A stretch of DNA of 64,000 nt from Sulfuricystis thermophila (GCF_004323595.1 NZ_AP019373.1:1550001-1614000); one strand, 5' to 3'. Shown: positions 31,472 through 40,818, counted from the stretch's first letter. Numbers and translations: made by a program. Notes: generated from the letters alone by a model not told the origin.

Positions 31472-33047
31472 GACGTTCGATCCATTCCGTGCTCAAGGTC
31501 TTGCGGTCGATCTTGCCGTTCGGGTTGCGCGGCAGCGGGCCATCCCGCACCGCGATGCCCGCCGGCACCATGTAGGCCGGCATGCGCGCCCGGCACTCGG
31601 CGAGCAGCGCCTCGACGTCGAGCTGGCCGCCGTCGGGTGGGGTAGCGATCACCTGGATCGCCTGGCCGAGTGTCGGATGTTCGACCCCGAAGGCGACGCA
31701 TTCGCCGACCAGCTTCGTCGCATAGAGGATTTCCTCGACTTCGGTCGGACTGACGCGATAGCCCGAGGTCTTGATCATTTCGTCACGGCGGCCGATGAAA
31801 TACAGGAAACCCTCCTCGTCCATCTTCACCGTATCGCCGGAGAACACCGCCAGCTCGGGAATCACCAGCCCCGGCTCGCGGCCGGGCAACGGCCTGTAGC
31901 GTTCGGCCGTCTTTTCCGGATCGCTCCAGTAACCCATGCCCACCAGCGCGCCGCGATGCACCAGCTCGCCCGGCTCGTTCGGCGCACAGGGTGTGCCGTC
32001 CTCGCGCAACACGAGGATCTCGGCGTTCGGAATAGCCTTGCCGATCGAATCCGGTCGCCGGTCGACCTCCTCGGGCGGCAGATAGGTCGAGCGGAACGCC
32101 TCGGTGAGGCCATACATCAGATACGGCTTCGACTTCGGCAGCCTGGCGCGCAAGGCGGCGAGCGTCTCGCGCGGCATGCGCCCGCCGGTGTTGGCGAAGT
32201 AACGCAGATGCTCGGTGATCGTCGCCGGCCAGTCGAGCTGCGCGAGCTGGATGTAGAGCGGCGGCACGGCGGTGAGCCCGGTCACCTTTTCGCGCTCCAG
32301 CGCCTTGAGCACGTCGCGCGGCAGCAGGTAGTTGAGCAGCACCACACGCGCGCCGACATGGAACGCGGTGGTGAGCTGGGAGAAGCCGGCGTCGAACGAC
32401 AAGGGCAGCGCGGCGAGCAGCGTGTCGCCGGCATGGTTTTCGAGATAGCTCGCGACGCTCTTCGCACCCGCCACCATGTTGCGGTGGGAAAGCACGACGC
32501 CCTTCGGCTTGCCGGTGCTGCCGGAGGTGTAGAGGATCGCCACCATGTCGGTGTCGATCACCCGGTGGCCGGCCCGCGTTGGCTGCGCCAGCAGCTCGTC
32601 CCAGCGCAGACAGGCGGGCGCCTTCATCGTCGGCCATGCCGCACCGTCCCCGATCACCACGACATGACGCAGATCGTGGCAGGCCGGCAGCACGTCGGCG
32701 AGCAGTTTGAGCCGTTCGCTCGAGGTGACCAGCACACGCACGTTGCAATCGCGCAGGATGTAGCCCACCTGCTCGGGTTTCAACAGCGGATTGAGCGGCA
32801 CGAACACGCCGCCGGCGGCCGGTGCGCCGAAACTGGCGATCACCGTCTCGAAACGCTTTTCGAGATAGATGCCGACGCGCTCGCCGCGTTGCAGACCGAG
32901 CGCCATCAGGCCGCTGGCGAAGCCGCTCATGGCTTCCTGCAAGGCGCCGTAGGCGAGCGACTGTTTGCCGTAGGTGAGCGCGATCGCGGCCGCATCGCGC
33001 TCGGCGGCAAGGGTCACCAGATGGGGGAGCAGAAAAGCATCGCGCAT
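31461..33047 (-). CDS. acyl-CoA/ACP ligase (AMP-forming), exosortase A system-associated
   Basis: A 528-residue ANL-superfamily adenylating enzyme (TIGR03098 type). Motifs: AILYTSGSTGKPKGVVLSH (P-loop A3), YLMYGLTEAF (A5), FSGDTVKMDEEGFLYFIGR (A7) and NGKIDRKTL near the C-terminus with the catalytic Lys. It probably activates an acid for transfer to the ACP encoded divergently at 33131. Start MRDAFLLPHL at 33047 is preferred to an upstream Met. The stop overlaps the decarboxylase start. Confidence 0.92.
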   Translation of the reverse strand: MRDAFLLPHLVTLAAERDAAAIALTYGKQSLAYGALQEAMSGFASGLMALGLQRGERVGIYLEKRFETVIASFGAPAAGGVFVPLNPLLKPEQVGYILRDCNVRVLVTSSERLKLLADVLPACHDLRHVVVIGDGAAWPTMKAPACLRWDELLAQPTRAGHRVIDTDMVAILYTSGSTGKPKGVVLSHRNMVAGAKSVASYLENHAGDTLLAALPLSFDAGFSQLTTAFHVGARVVLLNYLLPRDVLKALEREKVTGLTAVPPLYIQLAQLDWPATITEHLRYFANTGGRMPRETLAALRARLPKSKPYLMYGLTEAFRSTYLPPEEVDRRPDSIGKAIPNAEILVLREDGTPCAPNEPGELVHRGALVGMGYWSDPEKTAERYRPLPGREPGLVIPELAVFSGDTVKMDEEGFLYFIGRRDEMIKTSGYRVSPTEVEEILYATKLVGECVAFGVEHPTLGQAIQVIATPPDGGQLDVEALLAECRARMPAYMVPAGIAVRDGPLPRNPNGKIDRKTLSTEWIERHGH

Positions 33048-33130
33048 GGCAGTGACATCGGCACGCAAATGCCGGCAAGTATCGCACAGCTCGTATAATC
33101 CGCGCCGTTCGATGATCTCCCGGAGCCGCC

Positions 33131-33382
33131 GTGAACACCCAGCAAGAAGTCCTCGCCCTGCTCGACGACATCCTCAGCCTCAAGGGGCGCGCCGCCGGCT
33201 TCACCGCCGACACCCCACTGCTCGGCGCGATCCCCGAGCTCGATTCGATGGCCGTCGTCGCGGTGATCACCGGCCTCGAAGAACGTTTCGGCTTCGTCGT
33301 CGAGGATGACGAAATCGATGGCAGCACCTTCGCCACGGTCGGCGCGCTGGTCGACTTCGTCGACGCCAAACTCGCCGGCTGA
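33131..33382 (+). CDS. acyl carrier protein, exosortase A system-associated
   Basis: An 83-residue four-helix carrier protein with the phosphopantetheine Ser in PELDSMAVVAV (about residue 39). It starts with GTG behind CGGAG. A TATAAT box lies at 33094-33099. It stands divergent to the adenylating ligase and 9 bp before hydrolase 2, so acid activation, carriage and hydrolysis form one module. Confidence 0.9.
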   Translation: MNTQQEVLALLDDILSLKGRAAGFTADTPLLGAIPELDSMAVVAVITGLEERFGFVVEDDEIDGSTFATVGALVDFVDAKLAG

Positions 33383-33391
33383 TGCTTGCCG

Positions 33392-34195
33392 ATGGCGGCC
33401 GAAGCCTTCTTCCTCCCGGTCGCCGCAGCCCAGCGCTTCTGCCTCTACCACGCCCCCGCCGGCGTTGCCCGCGGGGCATTCCTCTATCTGCACCCCTTCG
33501 CCGAGGAGATGAACAAGTCGCGCCGCATGGCCGCGCTGATGGCGCGCCGGCTGGCGGAAAGCGGCCATGCGGTGCTGCAGATCGATCTCGCCGGCTGCGG
33601 CGACAGCAGCGGCGATTTCGGCGATGCGAGCTGGCAAGACTGGTTGCAGGACGTCCTGAGCGCGCTCGACTGGCTACGCGCCCGTCATGAGGCCCCGCTG
33701 TGGCTGTGGGGCCTGCGCAGCGGCTGCCTGCTGGCGGCCGAGGCCGCACGCCGTTTCGACATTCCCGCCCACTTTCTGTTCTGGCAGCCGGTGGTTTCCG
33801 GCAAGCCGTTCCTGCAGCAGTTCCTGCGCCTGAAAGTCGCCGGCGAAATGCTCGGCGGCGAAGCCAAGGGGGTGATGGAAAAACTCAAAGCGCGGCTCGC
33901 CGGTGGGGAGCCGGTCGAAATCGCCGGCTATGCGCTCTCCCCGGCACTGGCGCAGGGGCTCGAAGCCACGGAACTCGCGCCGCCGGCACGCCCCGGCCGC
34001 CTCGTCTGGTTCGAAGTGTCAGCGCGGGAGGGCGCCACGCTCGCCCCGGCATCAACCAAGCGCATCGAACAGTGGCAGGCGGCGGGCTTTTCGGTCATGA
34101 GTGCCGTCCTGCCAGCGCCGAGTTTCTGGCAGACGACGGAAATCGAGGAAGCGCCGGCGCTCATCGACGCGACGCTGGCCGCGCTGCAGTCATGA
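33392..34195 (+). CDS. alpha/beta hydrolase 2, exosortase A system-associated
   Basis: A 267-residue alpha/beta-hydrolase fold protein (TIGR03101 type) with FLYLHPFAEEMNKSRRM at the oxyanion region, LQIDLAGCGDSSGDF and WLWGLRSGCLLAAEAA at the nucleophile elbow (GLRSG, with Ser rather than the classical GxSxG spacing). Start MAAEAFFLPV at 33392. Near the C-terminus the antisense repeat adds AVLPAPS in frame (34101-34121). The stop overlaps the start of hydrolase 1 (ATGA). Function in EPS acyl handling is inferred from context. Confidence 0.88.
   Translation: MAAEAFFLPVAAAQRFCLYHAPAGVARGAFLYLHPFAEEMNKSRRMAALMARRLAESGHAVLQIDLAGCGDSSGDFGDASWQDWLQDVLSALDWLRARHEAPLWLWGLRSGCLLAAEAARRFDIPAHFLFWQPVVSGKPFLQQFLRLKVAGEMLGGEAKGVMEKLKARLAGGEPVEIAGYALSPALAQGLEATELAPPARPGRLVWFEVSAREGATLAPASTKRIEQWQAAGFSVMSAVLPAPSFWQTTEIEEAPALIDATLAALQS
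34101..34121 (-). repeat. dispersed 20-bp repeat, copy 5 (3' part of hydrolase 2)
   Basis: Minus strand CGGCGCTGGCAGGACGGCAC. It encodes AVLPAPS in the hydrolase, 74 bp before the stop. Confidence 0.85.
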
Positions 34196-35049
34196 AAATC
34201 CGCGAAGAGCCGCTGTGCTTCGACTGCGAGGGTGAGCGCCTGTTCGGCATTCTGGCCAGGCCAGAGCAACCGGCCGACCTCGGCGTCGTCATCGTCGTCG
34301 GCGGGCCGCAGACGCGCGTCGGCAGCCACCGGCAATTCGTCCTGCTCGCCCGCACACTCGCCGCAGCGGGTTTTCCCACGCTGCGCTTCGATGTGCGCGG
34401 CATGGGCGACAGCACCGGCGCGCCCCGCGATTTCGAGCAGATTCAGCCCGACATCGCGGCCGCGATCGCCACGCTGCAAGGCGCCTGCCCGGGTGTTGCG
34501 CGTGTCGTGCTCTGGGGCTTGTGCGATGCCGCTTCCGCCGCGCTGCTCTACGTCGATGCCACGCACGACCCGCGCATCGCGGGCCTCTGTCTGCTCAACC
34601 CCTGGGTGCGCTCGGCAGCCACGCTGGCGAAAACCCAGGTCAAGCACTATTACGGTCAGCGCCTGCTGCAACGGGAATTCTGGACGAAGCTGTTTTCGGG
34701 CCGCATCGACATCCTTTCCGCGCTCGGCGAACTGCTGCGCAAACTCGTTCAGGCGAGGAGCCGACCCACTGTCGCCCTATGCTTCCAGGAGCGCATGGCG
34801 CGCGGCTGGCGGCATTTCCCCGGCCGCATCCTGCTGATCCTGAGCGGCAACGACTACACCGCCAAAGAGTTCCTCGAATATGCCGCCAGCGATGCAAACT
34901 GGCATGGGCTGCTCGAACACGCCGGCGTCACGCGCATCGATCTGCCCGAGGCCGACCACACGTTTTCTTCACGAGAATGGCGTGATGCGGTGGCGAAGGC
35001 CTGTGTAACGTGGCTCGGCGCTATCTCGGCACGACCACCGGCGGCATGA
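34192..35049 (+). CDS. alpha/beta hydrolase 1, exosortase A system-associated
   Basis: A 285-residue alpha/beta-hydrolase (TIGR03100 type). Motifs: VVIVVGGPQTRVGSHRQFVLLAR, LRFDVRGMGDSTGAP and VVLWGLCDAASAALLY, where the nucleophile elbow is GLCDAAS with Cys or Asp at the nucleophile place. The late EADHTFSSREW supplies the catalytic His. It is translationally coupled to hydrolase 2. The 3' end overlaps the convergent PIN toxin gene by 29 bp. Confidence 0.88.
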   Translation: MKIREEPLCFDCEGERLFGILARPEQPADLGVVIVVGGPQTRVGSHRQFVLLARTLAAAGFPTLRFDVRGMGDSTGAPRDFEQIQPDIAAAIATLQGACPGVARVVLWGLCDAASAALLYVDATHDPRIAGLCLLNPWVRSAATLAKTQVKHYYGQRLLQREFWTKLFSGRIDILSALGELLRKLVQARSRPTVALCFQERMARGWRHFPGRILLILSGNDYTAKEFLEYAASDANWHGLLEHAGVTRIDLPEADHTFSSREWRDAVAKACVTWLGAISARPPAA

Positions 35050-35437
35050 AACCAAGCCGTTTCGCCCGGCGCGCGAACTTGCGGTCGTCGAACGAGCTCA
35101 TGCGCCGACAATCGCGGTAACTGGCATGATGCAAGGCATCGGCGAAGTCGAGCCCTGCCCGGCAATGCGCGACGGCCTGAAGCACCGCTTCGCGGTCCTC
35201 GATCGTGACATTGGGCAGGGCACACAAATGTTCCATCACCGCCAGCGTCTGCGCGGTCTTGAAACCATAGTAGCCGCGCATCAGCCATTCGAATTCCAGC
35301 AGCACCGTCTTGCAGACCATCAGCGGCTGGCCGGATTCGATCAACTGGCGGGCCAGTTCACGCTGTCGCTGCGCCTCTGCATCAGCCGCGTCGGCAATGT
35401 AATAGCGTGCCAGCACGTTGGTATCGAGACCGATCAT
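35021..35437 (-). CDS. vapC: VapC-type PIN-domain ribonuclease toxin
   Basis: A 138-residue PIN protein beginning MIGLDTNVLARYYIADD-like, with the acidic residues in LDTNVL, LEFEWLM and DFADALH plus SSFDDRKFAR near the end. VapC toxins cleave tRNA or rRNA. The start overlaps the antitoxin stop (ATGA). It lies between two EPS gene blocks. Confidence 0.9.
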   Translation of the reverse strand: MIGLDTNVLARYYIADAADAEAQRQRELARQLIESGQPLMVCKTVLLEFEWLMRGYYGFKTAQTLAVMEHLCALPNVTIEDREAVLQAVAHCRAGLDFADALHHASYRDCRRMSSFDDRKFARRAKRLGFMPPVVVPR

Positions 35438-35667
35438 GGTTTGGCGAGCGATGCCGGATCGAAATCCGCGGGCACGGCTTTGCGACGGCTCTTCAACATG
35501 CCGAAGCCGCTTTCCGGCACGGCCACCGGCGTGCTCCTGACGCGCACTTCGATATGGTCGTCCACCAGTGCGAATTCCACTTTGGTGCCTTGCCGGATAC
35601 CCAGCTTCTGCCGCACCGACTTGGGAATCGTCACCTGGCCCTTACTCGTGACCGAGCATGTCTCCAT
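35434..35667 (-). CDS. vapB: AbrB/VapB-type antitoxin
   Basis: A 77-residue swapped-hairpin AbrB-fold protein: CSVTSKGQVTIPKSVRQKLG is the typical DNA-binding half, and the C-terminal tail would bind the toxin. It precedes and overlaps vapC. A perfect palindrome (35676-35690) just upstream is its likely operator. Confidence 0.9.
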   Translation of the reverse strand: METCSVTSKGQVTIPKSVRQKLGIRQGTKVEFALVDDHIEVRVRSTPVAVPESGFGMLKSRRKAVPADFDPASLAKP

Positions 35668-35675
35668 TGCACCCC

Positions 35676-35690
35676 CTTCGTAATACGAAG
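35676..35690. promoter_or_regulatory. vapBC operator palindrome
   Basis: CTTCGTAATACGAAG, a perfect 15-bp dyad 9 bp before the antitoxin start. AbrB-type antitoxins repress their own operon through such sites. Confidence 0.6.
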
Positions 35691-35754
35691 TAAGAATATC
35701 ATTGCGGCATCGGCGCCACAACCGCCCCATCCCCCCCCCTATAATCTCCGGCAA

Positions 35755-37422
35755 ATGACCATGGAACCCCCCCTCTGCCTCGGCCACCCGCGCTTCGGCG
35801 ACCGCGAGCTCGCCGATCTCGCCGCCCGCGAAGGCGACGTCGCCGCCTGGCGTGCCGCCTTCCAGAAGCATGGCGTCAGCGCGCCCGCCCGGGTGACGGG
35901 TGATTTCGCCGTCGCCGTGACCCTCGATGACGGCCGGCACTTCCTCGCCATCGACCGCTTCGCGATCCGAACGCTCTGCTACCGCATCACCGAGAGCCGG
36001 ATCGCCGTCGCCGCGCGCGCCGACGAACTCGGCGCCAGCGAGCTCGACGCGCAGGCGATCTTCGACTACCTCTATTTCCACGTCATTCCCTCGCCGCGTA
36101 CCATCTTTCAGGGCGTTTTTCGCCTGCCGCCCGGCCATTGCGCGCTATTCGAAAATCGTCGCCTGACGCTCGCACCCTACTGGCAGCCCGATTTCGCCGA
36201 AGTGCGCAATCCCTCGTTCCCGGCGCTGGCCGAGGAATTCCGTGCGCTGATCAAACAGGCCGTCACCGAGCGGCTCGCCGCCGGCCCCGCCGGCTGCTAT
36301 CTCTCCGGCGGCACCGACAGCTCGACCGTGGCCGGCATGGTCACGCAAATCAGCGGCCAGCCGGCCGACACCTACTCGATCGGCTTCGACGTCGCCGGCT
36401 ATGACGAAATGGAATATGCGCGCATCGCGGCCCGGCACTTCGGCACGCGCCATCACGAGTACTACGTCACGCCGGACGACCTCGTCGCCGGCATGCCCAA
36501 GGTCGCACAAAGCTACGACCAGCCCTTTGGCAACTCATCCGCGGTGCCGGCCTTCTATTGCGCGCAGATGGCGAAGCGGGACGGCTTCGATCGCATGCTC
36601 GCCGGCGACGGCGGCGACGAGCTGTTCGGCGGCAACACCCGTTATGCCAAGCAGCGCGTCTTTGGTATATACGAGCATCTGCCGCTGATCCTGCGCGAAG
36701 GACTGCTCGAACCCGCCTTCGCCGACAGCACGGTGTTCGACCACGTGCCGCTGCTCAAGAAAGTCGCCAGCTACATCCGCCAGGCGCGCGTGCCGATGCC
36801 CGAGCGCATGCAGACCTATAACCTGCTGATGCGCATGGGGCTCGAAAACGTCTTCGTCCCCGATTTCCTCGCCCGCGTCGATGCCGCCGAACCCGCGCGC
36901 CACCAGCGCGAGGTCTACGAGGCCGCGCCGGCTTCGTCTTCACTGGTCAATAAAATGCTCGCCTACGACTGGCGCTACACGCTGGCCGAAAACGATCTGC
37001 CCAAGGTCATCGGCTCGGCGCGGCTCGCCGGCATCGAACCCGCTTTCCCGCTGCTCGACGATCGCCTGCTGGAGTTCTCGCTCAAACTGCCGACCTCCTA
37101 CAAGCTGAAAGGCCTGAAGCTGCGCTGGTTCTTCAAGGAAGCGCTGCGCGGCTTCCTGCCGGATGCGATCATCACCAAGAAGAAACACGGCTTCGGCCTG
37201 CCCTTCGGCCCGTGGGCGGTCGAGCACCCGGCGCTCAACCGACTGGCGACCGACGCCCTACACGGCCTCGCCGACCGCAACATCATCCGGCGCTACTTCA
37301 TCGACCGCCTGCTCAAGGAACACCTGCCCGCGCATCCAGGCTTCTATGGCGAATTGGTCTGGATCCTGACGATGCTGGAGCTGTGGCTGCGCGTCCACCA
37401 GAGCGAAAAGCCGTTATTTTGA
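35755..37422 (+). CDS. asparagine synthase-related protein lacking the glutaminase Cys
   Basis: A 555-residue protein. The C-terminal synthetase domain is intact: PP-loop GCYLSGGTDSSTVAGM (about residue 183), TYSIGFDVAGYDEMEYAR, LAGDGGDELFGGNTRY and PLLDDRLLEFSLKLP. The N-terminal class II amidotransferase-like region is present (GDFAVAVTLDDGRHFLAIDRF) but begins MTMEPPLCLGHP, without the Cys-2 nucleophile. It may therefore use ammonia or another amine, or ligate a sugar acid, as several EPS-locus homologues are thought to do. TATAAT at 35740-35745 lies 9 bp before the ATG. Confidence 0.88.
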   Translation: MTMEPPLCLGHPRFGDRELADLAAREGDVAAWRAAFQKHGVSAPARVTGDFAVAVTLDDGRHFLAIDRFAIRTLCYRITESRIAVAARADELGASELDAQAIFDYLYFHVIPSPRTIFQGVFRLPPGHCALFENRRLTLAPYWQPDFAEVRNPSFPALAEEFRALIKQAVTERLAAGPAGCYLSGGTDSSTVAGMVTQISGQPADTYSIGFDVAGYDEMEYARIAARHFGTRHHEYYVTPDDLVAGMPKVAQSYDQPFGNSSAVPAFYCAQMAKRDGFDRMLAGDGGDELFGGNTRYAKQRVFGIYEHLPLILREGLLEPAFADSTVFDHVPLLKKVASYIRQARVPMPERMQTYNLLMRMGLENVFVPDFLARVDAAEPARHQREVYEAAPASSSLVNKMLAYDWRYTLAENDLPKVIGSARLAGIEPAFPLLDDRLLEFSLKLPTSYKLKGLKLRWFFKEALRGFLPDAIITKKKHGFGLPFGPWAVEHPALNRLATDALHGLADRNIIRRYFIDRLLKEHLPAHPGFYGELVWILTMLELWLRVHQSEKPLF

Positions 37423-37423
37423 C

Positions 37424-37448
37424 AATACTAAAATCAGCTTTTAGTATT
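37424..37448. promoter_or_regulatory. 25-bp inverted repeat before the DUF4143 ATPase gene
   Basis: AATACTAAAA-TCAGC-TTTTAGTATT, perfect 10-bp arms, ending 5 bp before the start codon and starting 1 bp after the previous stop. It could be an autoregulatory operator or a weak terminator; it also spans the ribosome-binding region. Confidence 0.55.
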
Positions 37449-37453
37449 TCAAA

Positions 37454-38638
37454 ATGTATGTTCAGCGCCAACTCGCCGCCACCCTGCGACAAGCCATTAC
37501 CGGCTTCCCGGCAATCCTGGTCACCGGGCCACGCCAATCCGGCAAAACCACTTTCCTCAGGCATGAAGCGGGCGAAGAAGTCGACTACGTCAGCTTCGAT
37601 GACCCGTTGGAACGCGATTTCGCTACGCACGATCCCAGCGGCTTTTTGGGGCGGTTTTCGGCACGGCCGGTCATTCTCGATGAAATCCAGTACGTTCCCT
37701 CACTCCTGCCCTACTTGAAATTGCGCATCGATGCCGAACCCGGTCGGGTTGGCCGCTGGTTGCTCACCGGCTCGCAACAATTCGGTCTGATGCGTGACAT
37801 CGGCGAGTCTCTGGCCGGTCGGGTCGCCATTTTGGAACTGCCGCCTTTTTCGCATCTCGAGCACTCCGCCCCCAGTCTCGAAGCCACTTTGTGGAACGGA
37901 GGCTATCCGATTCCTGCGCTTTATCCAGAACGCCGTGACCTTTGGCTGCGCAGTTATCTTGCCACCTATATCGAGCGCGATGTCCGCCAGATCCGCAACA
38001 TTCCCGATCTACACGCTTTCAACCAGTTTCTCGGCTTGGCGGCCGCGCGGCATGGCCAAATCTTCCACCCTGCCGATTTGGCGCGGGAACTGGGCATCAG
38101 CCAACCGACGGTCAAGTCGTGGGCGAGCGTGCTCGAAGCTTCCTACTTGGCTTTTTTTCTGCCGCCGTGGTTTCGCAACTATGGCAAACGCATCGTCAAA
38201 TCGGCAAAGTTCTATTTTCTCGACTCAGCCCTGGTCACCTTGCTGACCCGACTGCCGAATGCCACGGCGGCACTGGCCGGCCCGATGGGTGGCGCCTTGC
38301 TGGAAGGATGGATAGTCACCGAGGCCGTCAAAGCCTTCATGGCGCACGGCCGCAAGCCGGAGCTTTATTTCTGGCGTTCTCACGATGGACTCGAAGTCGA
38401 CCTGCTCATCGTCATCGACGGTCGCTTGCAGCCCATCGAGATCAAGCTCACCGCAACGCCCAGCTCCGGTCATGTCGAACCGCTCAACCGCTTCATTGCT
38501 GCAGCAGGGCAGGAAGCAAGCCAGCAGGGGCTCCTCGTTTGCCGCACAGAAAAGCAGCAGCCCCTACCCAATGGCCATCTCGCCGTGCCCTGGCAAGCAT
38601 TCCCTGGCTGGCTGAACGACCGACTCTTGCAGCAATGA
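37454..38638 (+). CDS. AAA-type ATPase with DUF4143 domain
   Basis: A 394-residue protein. Walker A is VTGPRQSGKTTFLRHE (about residue 23), Walker B VILDEIQYVPSLL (about 75), and sensor RWLLTGSQQF. The C-terminal DUF4143 part includes a winged-helix-like LARELGISQPTVKSWASVLE and the nuclease-like FWRSHDGLEVDLLIVIDGRLQPIEIK (D...E.K). The family is widespread and mobile with no settled function. It stands apart from EPS synthesis but its stop overlaps the VanZ-like gene start (ATGA). Confidence 0.9.
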   Translation: MYVQRQLAATLRQAITGFPAILVTGPRQSGKTTFLRHEAGEEVDYVSFDDPLERDFATHDPSGFLGRFSARPVILDEIQYVPSLLPYLKLRIDAEPGRVGRWLLTGSQQFGLMRDIGESLAGRVAILELPPFSHLEHSAPSLEATLWNGGYPIPALYPERRDLWLRSYLATYIERDVRQIRNIPDLHAFNQFLGLAAARHGQIFHPADLARELGISQPTVKSWASVLEASYLAFFLPPWFRNYGKRIVKSAKFYFLDSALVTLLTRLPNATAALAGPMGGALLEGWIVTEAVKAFMAHGRKPELYFWRSHDGLEVDLLIVIDGRLQPIEIKLTATPSSGHVEPLNRFIAAAGQEASQQGLLVCRTEKQQPLPNGHLAVPWQAFPGWLNDRLLQQ

Positions 38639-40818
38639 ACACACTCGGCGCTGGCGGAACGTCATCTTCCTCGCTCGCTCGCCAGCGACAGACACCCATC
38701 GGCTTCTGGGTCTTTTTGTCCTTCGTCGTCGTGACGATCGTCTATGGCTCATTGTTTCCGTTCGATTTCAGCGACCAGCCGAAACCTTTCGACAGCCTTT
38801 ATTCCAACGCCAATCTCTTCGGCAACGTTGCCGACGCCATCGAAAACTTTTTTCTTTTCGCACCGCTCGGGATCGCCCTCTACGCCTGTTTTCCGCGAAC
38901 GCACGAGCGGATGATTGCCGCGCTGCTGGCCATCCTGCTGCTCGGTTTCGGCATCCAGGTCATCCAGCTTTATCTCCCCAGCCGGACGGCCTCGCTTTCC
39001 GATGTCTTCTGGAACACCATCGGCCTGCTTTTCGGATTGCTCGCCGGAAGGGCATTCCACGGCTGGCTTGCCAAGCGCTTTGCACCTCGGACGAGCGCAA
39101 ACACGTTCGCGTTGCTGCTCGTCCTGCTGTGGTTTTGCTATGAATCATTTCCCTTCGTACCGACACTCGATTACGGCCTGCTCCGGGAGCATGTCAAATC
39201 GGCGATCTACGCTCCGCCCTTCGAAGCGATTCGCTTCTTTCAGCACCTCCTGGCTGGAACGCTCGCCGGCATCGCCCTGCAGCGCTCACGTCTCGCTGCC
39301 AATACAGGCTTGCTAACCGCTTTCGCCGGCATCCTCGCCGTAGGGCTGGAAATCTTCGTTGCCTATGGCAGTCTGCGCCGCGAAACGCTGCTCGGCATCA
39401 TCGTCGGCCTTGTCGGCGGGCACCTGCTTTCCAAAAGCGGTGACAAACCCGCCCGCATCGCGCTTGCCAGCGTCGCTCTGGCTGCCTATCTGATAACCAT
39501 GGCCACCCCCTATCGTGGCCAAATCGCCGATGGTGGCTTCACCTTCACCCCATTTTCGAAATTCCTCTGGCACAACGTGACGAGCGATTTGCCACCACTC
39601 GCTTACGAAGCTCTCGCCATCGGTTCGCTGATCTGGGCCGGACTTCTCGTGCCGGGCAGGATCGCCCGGCAGCCGATCGGATGGATCATGCTGATCGTTC
39701 TGATCATTGCTGGACTGGAAGCGTATCGAACCCTGATCATCGGTTTGCATGGCGACACCACGACGATGCTAGTCACGGTAATACTCGGGACATTCGCGCT
39801 GGGCAGGCGGACGACCGCGGCCCCAGCGGCTTTCGCCCTACCCGCGACGCCATCGTCCTCGCCCCATGACCATCACGACAATTCTTTTCACGCATGGCCC
39901 CAAGGCGGCATGAGCCATGTCCTCACGATCGCCTTGCTCGCATTCCTGGCCTATGTTGTCGGCCATCTGCCGGGCGTGCCGTACAACGTGCGCGAACTGT
40001 TTCCGGCAGGAGGCGGCGGCATCATCGCTGCACTGGCCCTCGCCACGGCCCTGTACCTGGCAGTGAACTCGGCCTTCGTCTTCCTGGAGTCTGGGAATTG
40101 GCGGCGACTGGTGGCGTTTCCGCTGCTATTGCCCGTGCAAGGCATCATCATCTGGACCCTGCTGCGCATGGGCGTTCCGCTCGAAAGCATCCATGACATC
40201 GTCGGCGCACCGATTCTGGACTGGCCGTGGGAATGGGAAATGCTCCTGCGCTTTCTCGCACTGCATCAAGCCATCGCCACCCAGATGCTTGGTGCCGTCT
40301 TGCTGGTGGCGACCCTCTGTCATCCTTCGCTGTTTGCCGGTCTTCTTTATTGGCTGGCCGTCAGCCTGGTTTTCTCCTGGCCGCTACATTTGATCGTGGT
40401 CGAAAAAGCCGCCACCGACAATCTCGTCGAACTGATGCGCAACCATGCGGCCTTCAGCGCCAGCAGTCTGCTCGCGGCCGGCATCTTTTCGGCATTCGTT
40501 GGTGGTGCCGCGCTGAGCGCCGCATTCGTCATTCCGCACCGGCGGTTGGCGCTCCTTGCCACTACCATCCTTGCAGCACCGTTGGCTGCGCTTTGCTTCC
40601 ACGCCGGGCTCGAACCAGTCATCGTCAAATACGGCAAGGTCTTTTCGGCTGCCCAATTTCTCCTCAGTCCCGATCGCAGCCATTACATACATTCAGGTGA
40701 GCTTCTGGTCAGGGCTGCCATTGCATATCTGGCCCTCACGACCAGTATCGCGATGTTGCAATGGCAGGCATGGCGACGCATGACATCACTCGCTGGCAAC
40801 GGAAACAAAACCCGATGA
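38635..40818 (+). CDS. VanZ-like multi-spanning membrane protein
   Basis: A 727-residue polytopic protein. After MNT the repeat encodes LGAGGTS. A VanZ-type unit follows (VYGSLFPFDFSDQP, NLFGNVADAIENFFLFAPLGIALY, ASLSDVFWNTIGLLFGLLAG), then many further hydrophobic helices in a region unlike classical short VanZ. VanZ-domain proteins occur in many exosortase EPS loci, with unknown role. It is coupled on both sides by ATGA overlaps (DUF4143 upstream, beta-helix 2 downstream). Confidence 0.85.
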   Translation: MNTLGAGGTSSSSLARQRQTPIGFWVFLSFVVVTIVYGSLFPFDFSDQPKPFDSLYSNANLFGNVADAIENFFLFAPLGIALYACFPRTHERMIAALLAILLLGFGIQVIQLYLPSRTASLSDVFWNTIGLLFGLLAGRAFHGWLAKRFAPRTSANTFALLLVLLWFCYESFPFVPTLDYGLLREHVKSAIYAPPFEAIRFFQHLLAGTLAGIALQRSRLAANTGLLTAFAGILAVGLEIFVAYGSLRRETLLGIIVGLVGGHLLSKSGDKPARIALASVALAAYLITMATPYRGQIADGGFTFTPFSKFLWHNVTSDLPPLAYEALAIGSLIWAGLLVPGRIARQPIGWIMLIVLIIAGLEAYRTLIIGLHGDTTTMLVTVILGTFALGRRTTAAPAAFALPATPSSSPHDHHDNSFHAWPQGGMSHVLTIALLAFLAYVVGHLPGVPYNVRELFPAGGGGIIAALALATALYLAVNSAFVFLESGNWRRLVAFPLLLPVQGIIIWTLLRMGVPLESIHDIVGAPILDWPWEWEMLLRFLALHQAIATQMLGAVLLVATLCHPSLFAGLLYWLAVSLVFSWPLHLIVVEKAATDNLVELMRNHAAFSASSLLAAGIFSAFVGGAALSAAFVIPHRRLALLATTILAAPLAALCFHAGLEPVIVKYGKVFSAAQFLLSPDRSHYIHSGELLVRAAIAYLALTTSIAMLQWQAWRRMTSLAGNGNKTR
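38645..38665 (+). repeat. dispersed 20-bp repeat, copy 6 (5' end of VanZ-like gene)
   Basis: CGGCGCTGGCGGAACGTCAT, codons 4-10, encoding GAGGTS; two changes from the consensus at its right end. Confidence 0.8.
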
